DNA from: Agarophyton chilense
Lineage: Eukaryota > Rhodophyta > Florideophyceae > Gracilariales > Gracilariaceae
Length of the DNA stretch: 46,846 nucleotides
Reading direction: 5' to 3'
NCBI GenBank assembly: GCA_030374765.1
Contig: JARGXX010000051.1
Span: forward strand, 1 to 46,846
Numbering within the stretch: the first letter of the stretch is position 1; each line of letters begins with the position of its first letter. Positions 39,943-46,846 of this stretch are shown here, piece after piece. The position numbers were made by a program, and so were the translations under genes. Under the pieces are notes generated by a model that was given only the letters and a program-made list of their open reading frames with translations, ran no database searches and had not been told where the DNA came from.

Positions 39943-40240
39943 GTGGAATGATGAGATGGATTGGTCTTTTTCTTTAGAACATGAACGACTTCGTTCTTGA
40001 AACGAGAGCAGCGTTTACAGACCCACTGGTTAGACAGACCAAACGCTGCAAACCAGTTTATCAGAAACTTTTGCTGCTACTTCAGCTGTGATCTCGGTCG
40101 TGGTTGTGAGCCAAAACTAACCGCTGTGATCATCTTTGACTACCAGAACATACAAAAAGCCATCCCCGCCACGTGACATGTAGCAAAAGTCGAAGTGAAA
40201 CAATTCATTAGGTTGTAGACATGCAGTTTGTTAGATTAAA
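39943..40240 (-). pseudogene. Gypsy integrase fragment (copy B of 558-870)
   Basis: The same core segment as in copy A (KNDHSG and TTTTEITAEVA regions). The C-terminal half found at 1-557 in copy A is replaced by copia-3. Confidence 0.6.
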
Positions 40241-42030
40241 GCTACAAAATAAAAAAATTGAGTGATGCGAATCCACATTGAATACATTTTTCTAAATGTG
40301 CATTACAAAAATGCCGAGAAGTGTTTGAATGCTCACCGTATGAAATCTAGGCCTAAATAGAATTCTGAAAACACGGAAGCAGTGTTCAGCAGGGCATTAC
40401 ATTCCCTATTATGAAATATCCGGGTTTAGTAGAGAACCATAACCTTTTCTCAGCTGCCTCAACTCTAAGCACACTCGGAAGCAGCATATTCTAAGCTGTA
40501 ATAGCGTACGATTTTTCTTTCTTTCTCACCATTTATGGATTGCACTTGTACCCAGAAGGTCAAATATGTACTTTGAACTTTGTCTTGTGCACGGTGCCCT
40601 CTCTTTCTGTAGCTTTCGAAAGGACATATCATCTTTAGCCGCTGCACCTGTTGAACAGTCGAGATTGAAATTCTGGCAACAAAAAACCTGTTTCGCTTGG
40701 TGATACTTGTTTTCCTTTCCTAGCACACTCCAAAATCATTTCTATCGGTACTCTCAACGCATATTCGAAGGCTAGCGTGAAGACAAAGAAGCAGAGGAGG
40801 CGAATCATGTCTCAGAGCCAAGATCTTTCGAAAGCTCAATACGTGGTCCAAGTGAAATTCCATGCCTATTCTTACCGTTTCAATCTACGCACCTCATGAC
40901 CTGCTACCCCGTACCGAGAGGCTATTAGTTGTTCAGAAAAGTCCAACATATAGACATCTTTTGTTTTAGTAGAAAGGATGAAATGTCGTGCGTATCAAAT
41001 ACGCAATTCAGTACGGCGTACACTTTTCCGTACACCCGCCATCAGCATTACACAGAAGTTGACATAGCAAATCGCTCCATCACTACGACTTCACGCCATT
41101 TTGTTCGATCACTGGACTATGGAATAAGACTTTATAGAGATTCCCATTTCGGAACAAAAATCTGCGGCACGAAATCATTGGAATTCCATACCACAGGGAA
41201 AAAAGTTGCAACTAAAACTGGAGACGAGATTATTCAAGGACTGTACTATCAGCATACAGGAACAAATGAACCGGATCATTTCACGACATCAAAGCCCCAT
41301 GGAACAGAATAATTAACTTCTCAGATCAATTTCAGACACTCTGAGAAGGCCAGTGACCCTTAATCTGGCGGAGAGTAGTTCTAAATACAGTCAATCAACA
41401 ACTATGACACTTTCTCAAGGTCATCAATAATGGGATGGTATTAATTTTGACATGTGCTTTTATCTATTTGGAGACTTCTTGCATACTCCTTAAAATTGTC
41501 TCTCTGTTTCATGAGAGCAGGTGAAAATTAATTCGCTTTCTTGATTGATGAATCGCTTCTTTGTGTAAATTAATGAAAATCCGTAGGAAATGTAATATTA
41601 AACTTCCCAAACGGAGCTGAAAGAACCCCTTGATACAAAATAGTTGCTGCTACGCCCACACTTTGTACTAATCGTCGGTTAAACCTCAGACTTGCGCCTG
41701 CAAAACTGTCAACATCTGCCCGAGTTAAGTGGGCTTTGGGAATTGATGACAACAGGGCTCTAAAAATCACATTATCAGAACTCAAATGCTAGGGCTTCTC
41801 CTTCCGTACAGAAGTTCAAACTTTCCTTCAACCAAAGTTTTCCTACTTTGAGTTGGGGCGCTTTCGAGCACTTCCTATGCGTCTATCAGGCACTAGATTC
41901 CGTCTTCCGCCCACTCGGTTCAATGTAGGAAGCGCAATTCCATTTTGGACATTTACTACTTCAGCATGTTCAAGAATTTCTCTCTCGTGTATATGATCGT
42001 CAGGAAAGTGATCAATAACTTCGTTGGCAA
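40241..42030. other. Copy B of the unrecognised spacer
   Basis: Matches 871-2540. The plus frame 40929-41312 corresponds to 1642-1992. No domain seen. Confidence 0.4.
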
Positions 42031-42297
42031 TTAAATGGCTATAAAATTGCGTATTAGATCTTGAGGCACGCTATGAAGAACTTTGGTGTTGTTGACGTGT
42101 CGCGATTTGCGCTCATCGCACGTGACGCAAAAGGTTGGGCACCAAGAGGAGTTCCGCGCTGTGTCGGATGCCCCCAGACTCTTTGACGAAGTCTGGTATT
42201 CTTTACTATATAGTAGTCTCTGGTGCTCCAAGAACAGCTCGTGGGTTGCGCTTCTAGATTTTCTATGATGCGTGCGCTGCGTAGATGTCGCTGTCAT
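42031..42297 (-). other. Copy B of the unknown cysteine-containing frame
   Basis: 88 codons with CPTFCVTCDE, matching 2551-2880 in copy A. Confidence 0.3.
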
Positions 42298-42299
42298 CC

Positions 42300-45100
42300 A
42301 GCAGCTGTCTACTTCGAGGTCCTACGCAGTCCAAGCGCCTGCATCTCAATCCCGACTGCAGTCCACTCTGGGCTGCAGTTGCGCTATTTCATCCCAGTTT
42401 CGCAGCACTCCGATTTGTGGTGCACCTACGCATCCCAGATGTGCTCGTGGGTGGTCAACAGTCCCCTTATGACCAAAATTTCGAAAGGAATATGGAAGGT
42501 TGGTCATAAAAAGTTGACCGGTCTCTTTTGTCTTGTTGTACCGTCCTTTCTGACTTGTTCCGGATATTCTTCTACCAAGTCTGGTACATCGTGTTGTAGC
42601 CTTTCCAATAAGACCTAGTAAGTTTCGCTGCCTTCAAAGCCTTTCTATTTTACCAAGATGTCCAATACACCGTCTTCCTTTATGATATTCTGGAAATTTC
42701 CGAACACCAGTAGCTCGTTCTCTTGATAATAAAGGAGATTTAGAAGGTCTTCGGTTATTTGAAAATTCTTGTTTCGGGAAAACTTTAACCGACGGCCTTG
42801 CACTAGTTCCTTCTTTCCTGTAAGCAACTATTCTTTTTCGGAGATGTATTCACCATTGCAGCTTGTCACTCGATATGGACCTGTCCATTATAGCGAGAGT
42901 TTCCTTTTCATTTTCTTCTGTAGCAATTCTTTCAACACAAAGTCCCTCTCAGAAAATTTCACCTTGCGTACTCCCGTTTTCTTCTTGGGTGATTCTACCG
43001 CTGCTTTTCGTTTCCCGTTAGAAGCTGTGGCGAATTTCCGGTGCATGCGCTTCATTGCTTCTCTGCACCGGTCGAATTATCGCAATTTCCTAATCTGTGC
43101 CTCGGTGATGGACACAATTTCCAACTCTCCTTTGCGTTCAGTGAGTCCGGCGAACGGGCCATCCTGCTTCAGCCCGATAAATACTTCGAGTGGACATTGA
43201 TTCTTCAATCGCTTCAACGGGGAGTTCTTCAGTGCTGACTGCACCAGTGACATCGCCCTGGGCCATGAGGCGAATGGAAGCTGAAACTCTGACAGTAGTG
43301 CTATTGCCGCTCTTGCTAGCTCTCTGCACACTACCTCAAATATACCGTTGCTCCACGGTGCGTAGGCCAGGGTTTAATGATGCTGAGTGTGCAAATGATC
43401 CTTGAGACTACATGTCACTTTGTTCTTAGAATGACTGGCTTGATATGAGACCCATATCCTCGAAGTTCAGAAGGCGGCGAACCATTCTGTAAACAGTTCA
43501 GAGGTTACTTCAGCCGTTGCTTCGGTTGTAAGTTCGAGTTATAGATAGCCGAAGAAATCGTCTTTGATCACCAGAACGTAGATGTGATGTTTTTCTCCGT
43601 TTCAAATATAGCAGTAGTCGAAATGGATTACTTCGTCCGGTTACGTTGCGTAGATTGCAAACCCCAACAGGCCTGGGCACGATAAATCTTGGCCAAATAT
43701 GGAGGCAGTGAATACAGGATGCCACGAAGTCGTTCACATCTTTGTCCATACAGTCTCACCAAGAGTGTGTCTCGATGTTTGCCTTTTTCACTTCCTTTGC
43801 TCGGTGTCCTGTGGATCTGGTGTGTGCTGCGATTAAAACTCTTAGCTTACACAGTGTGTCTGACTTCGGTACCCATATAAGCCCTCAAATGTTTTGCAAA
43901 ATGCCTTTGTTCTGCTTGAAACTGCTGGGTGGCTTCTCGGGACTGCTACTTTGTGTGTTCTCCAGGTTTTTGAGTTTGGGCCAGTCAAGTTTCGGCTTCA
44001 GTTCGGGGCTTATTGGCGCCATGAGAACAGTCTTGCATGCCCTTAGAATGGCTACTTTGAAATTTTCAGGACTTTTTAAGGCCCAACGTGTCATAATATC
44101 CGCCTAAACATTCCGTTCCTCCGGTAGATGCTGTATGATATAACTGAAACGGTTGAGCTTCAATGCCCACCTCATCAGCTTGCTGGGCGGGTGGCGTGGT
44201 GTGCCGGTGGTTCAATTGGGTCGTCTTTCGTGTCTCTGTAGGATACACCACTGTAGTTACCCTTCTCAGTAGGTACACCGAGGCGGCTGATACGCATACC
44301 GTTAATCGCCGGACCGACCTTCTCGAGGTGGTCGTCTAGGTTGAATTCTATCGCATTGAGCAGGGGCCGTCCAAGAATCACCCGTTTCATACTCTGATCC
44401 GTAATGAAGAACTCTACTCCATGCGGAAGTATAGGTATCTTCTTCCTGGGCAGGGTTATTACCAGCGGCACCGTCACGCTTTACTTTGATGTGAACATCA
44501 TTAGGGCTTCTGCAGTGCCCCTCAAGAGCAGTCTCGAGTTCGATGGATTCAGGGATATCGATGACTTCCAAGTTGCTTCCCGCAATGATTTGCTTCATCA
44601 AGTCTTTTGATATAGCACTGTAGTCGGCGCCAGAGTCTCCAATCGCGTCTGCTGCAACTCGATCGTCGATTAAAATGCTTTACCTTTCATTGCTGCTCGG
44701 ATGGCTTGATAAACGGGCGACTTCGATGCTCCTCTTCCCCCGCTTTTCTGCGAAGAAATAGTCCAGGAGCTGCTTCCGTTCGTCAGCGGAGGTAATACTA
44801 CAGTATTGAATTCGGTGCTATTTTTCGCACTTCCTGTTCAGGCAAGGCCTCGTCCACACAGGACCGTCTGCGGCGGTTTTCTGTGCTCCTTAATTCGAAG
44901 AATCTCGTTTCGAACGTTTGAGACTGCGCTCTATATATTCGGGTTCACTCTTCTTCGAAACGTTTCCTCCGTCGCGCTCGTGTCTTCGCTTTATCTGCGC
45001 TCGTGCAGTTTCGCCGTTATTCACTTCGATGGGAAGAGAGCTGGCGCGTTTCATAAAATAGGATATGCTTGCCTTTTGTAACGCAATGACGCGTGGGTCA
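42300..45100 (-). mobile_element. Gypsy-1B: duplicate of the RT-less chromodomain gypsy
   Basis: Integrase C-terminus and decayed chromodomain (42600-43030), integrase middle (43077-43331), zinc-binding region and core (43510-43749), RNase H tail (43885-44190), protease (44175-44601) and gag remnant (44680-45100). Its protease-RNase H joint is the same as in copy A. It keeps a Trp codon and the Glu in the integrase YAPWSNGxxEVV region, where copy A has a TGA. Confidence 0.8.
44175..44640 (-). pseudogene. Protease region of gypsy-1B
   Basis: The frames 44302-44601 and 44175-44477 overlap across a shift. The VILGRPLLNAIEF loop is present. A D-S-G triplet is readable near 44630. Confidence 0.6.
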
Positions 45101-45459
45101 GCGTACGGGTCTCGACCGGTGGTAGCGTGGTAGAGCGAATCCTAAGGTCCGAATTCTTAACGGCGGCACTCCCAGAGCACTCGGTGCAATTTCTGGCGTT
45201 TACAGCGTAGTCCTACAGGTCGGTGCTACAGAAACCATGGCTTGAAGACCAAAGGGTGGAACTAATATAGCAAAGGGGGTTCTTTAGTATCCTAACTGTG
45301 CCTACCTTACTCTAAGGGAGAAGCATCGCTCGAGCCAAGAAGATAGTACTGGCGAGGGGCTGAGATCTCCCTGGCTCTGTAATGCTAATCTATGAAACAA
45401 ATTAAAATAAACAAATAATCTGCCTGAGTCCAGATGATATCGGCCAGTCCACGTGGCGT

Positions 45460-46560
45460 CTGTAAGATCCCTCAGGGCCCGGCGGCTTACAAGGCTCAAA
45501 CGTTATCGTCGCTTCTTCACATATCTCCCTCCTTAGGATTCGGCCGTTACGGAGAAATCAAGATGGACTCATGAATGACTCAGTGGACGCGAGCACTTCG
45601 TTGCTCCCGGTACCATTGGGTGTGACGGGACGTCGCGTGGTCATCGCCTACGGGGAGGCGTGGAATGGTGAGCTGACCATTGGTGCCGAAGGAAAATTAA
45701 TTTGCCTAAGGACTGAAACTCCCGCGCGCCGTAGACATTGGCCATAGATAGAACGCCGGCGTATTCCTCGTGGCGCGGTATCGCGGTGATCCCTTGGCTT
45801 ATTCTCCCCTGAAGGTCATTGGAGCCGTCCTTAGTCTCCGCTCTTACTTTGGCGACCATCCGGGCTTCATCCATCGTGGTTTACGCCTGTCAGTACGCTC
45901 AGGTCAATTCCATTCTTCTTCTCATAGTAGTAATTTTTCATTGGTCGCGCGCGATGCCGAACTCGCCTTTTAAGCCCGTTGGATACACCATTCTCCCTCC
46001 AGACTATGTCGCTTCCGTCGGCTCTCCTATCTATTTCCTGGCTGAGCAGCCTGTGGACAGCGGCACCATGGCTTCGAAAAACCAAACGGAGAGCTCCTCA
46101 AAATACCAAGTGGCTTACGAACGTCCCAGGGACCGCTGTGACCATACAATGGGACGGAATCAGCGGGTAGTGCATCATGCCATTCTTTCGTACTCTGTGA
46201 AAGAATACCAAAGGTTCTTTCATATGTATCTGGATGCCCGAAGGTTTGCCAAGATACCCGATTTCCGGAAGGGTTGCAAGAACGCGCCCAGCGTCTCGTT
46301 GTATAATAGATGGCTGTATTTTCCTGTGGATCCGCGTTCGCCGACGCGATGTCGAACTCTAATTCAAGCCGACATGCCGTAAGTTCGCAGCGGGAAAGAA
46401 GCCGAATACCAGTTCAAGGTGAACAAACTTCTTTTGGACCTATAAACGGAGTTCATATTGATTTATATGCGATTTTCTCCAGGGGGTCACGATCTTTTTG
46501 CGATTATATGCTTCCGGCAGCCGTATGACCGCCTGTTTTTGGGTTTCCAATATGGTGTAT
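45460..46560 (+). pseudogene. ORF-X copy B
   Basis: The same three-frame layout as copy A: a frame ending with the conserved TAG at 45745, a second at 45770-45973, and a third starting MPNSPFKPVGYTILPPDYV at 45954 that is open to TAA 46380. Copy A has TAC at that point and continues about 66 more codons. In the first stretch many differences from copy A are at third codon positions (for example CCA/CCG, GGC/GGT, CAC/CAT), consistent with past selection on a protein. I recognise no domain. Confidence 0.5.
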
Positions 46561-46616
46561 CGGAACGACATACACGAGTTCGATGGTCGTTCGCGTCAAT
46601 CCTTAGGGTTCTTCTT

Positions 46617-46846
46617 TGTTGGCATCAGGTGAAGTTTCACGAACACACAAATACAACATATAAACGTGCGCAATACATTCGAAAAACTGTTGCCACGCCA
46701 TAATGTCAACGAGTCATGGTACAGACACTAAGAATAAAGACACCAAAACGTTGGGCATTCGCATCAAGAGAAGATGGATTGCATCAACATGACCATTCTA
46801 ATACTCTTCCTTCTTCAACCAAAGTTTTGCTCGGATCTTTTTGTTT
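46617..46846 (-). mobile_element. 3' end of a copia-1 copy, cut by the window edge
   Basis: An LTR (about 46617-46795) starting TGTTGGCATC, then the last pol codons as in 16543-16600. Confidence 0.7.

Larger units (their letters stand above)
39943..46846. repeat. Segmental duplication copy B
   Basis: Collinear with 558-7212 joined to 16324-16600. It starts abruptly next to copia-3 and continues to the window end. It lacks E2, giving the empty insertion site at 46578-46582. Confidence 0.87.

Noticed and set aside
1..46846. CRISPR-like or prokaryotic defence arrays
   Set aside because: The regular repeats found (111, 57 and 12 bp) have no unique spacers, and the DNA is eukaryotic.

Overview
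The window is transposon-rich nuclear DNA from a eukaryote. It holds degenerate and near-intact Ty3/gypsy and Ty1/copia LTR retrotransposons, target-site duplications, one spliceosomal-type intron and only fragments of host-like genes. I lean toward a red alga, because copia elements 1 and 2 resemble the GalEa/PyRE1G1-type copia known from red algae and some marine animals, and because of the style of the C2H2 zinc fingers. The chromodomain gypsy also resembles oomycete elements, so an oomycete or other stramenopile is not excluded. I see no bacterial operons, CRISPR arrays or confident tRNA or rRNA genes.

Left arm (1-7212): remnants of two minus-strand gypsy integrases, one carrying a chromodomain, plus a plus-strand coding region that I do not recognise (ORF-X, 6096-7180). 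From 558 this block has a diverged second copy at 39943-46846. Both copies share the same gypsy structure, including loss of the reverse transcriptase, and both run into the 3' end of a copia element. This makes it a segmental duplication rather than two independent insertions. Copy A alone is split by gypsy element E2 (7213-16323), and copy B preserves the empty site.

E2 (minus strand, 9.1 kb) has TG...CA LTRs, a 5-bp TSD (gcccg), and broken gag, protease, RT-RNaseH and integrase. It carries an antisense reading frame downstream of pol, and it has an extraordinary density of the interrupted palindrome ACC-N5-GGT. I counted about 51 by eye, against about 2 expected, in LTRs, coding and non-coding DNA alike. 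This is the most unusual signal in the window.

Middle (16.3-31.4 kb): copia-1 (minus); a retinoblastoma-family pocket B/C-terminal fragment with one in-frame TGA (minus); a copia-2 fragment of the same family (plus); and a three-finger C2H2 gene with a 120-bp intron and 111-bp repeats. The zinc-finger gene faces a truncated inverted paralogue, so the pair forms a large inverted repeat. A 2.6-kb stretch without a recognised gene follows.

Right arm (31.4-46.8 kb): gypsy E3 (31369-38070, plus strand) is young. Its 180-bp LTRs differ at 3 sites, its TSD is gtaac, and its pol is complete except for one nonsense codon. It has in-phase 57-bp repeats and an antisense ORF before the 3' LTR. Next comes a 5'-truncated copia-3 (minus), cut at the exact boundary of duplication copy B.
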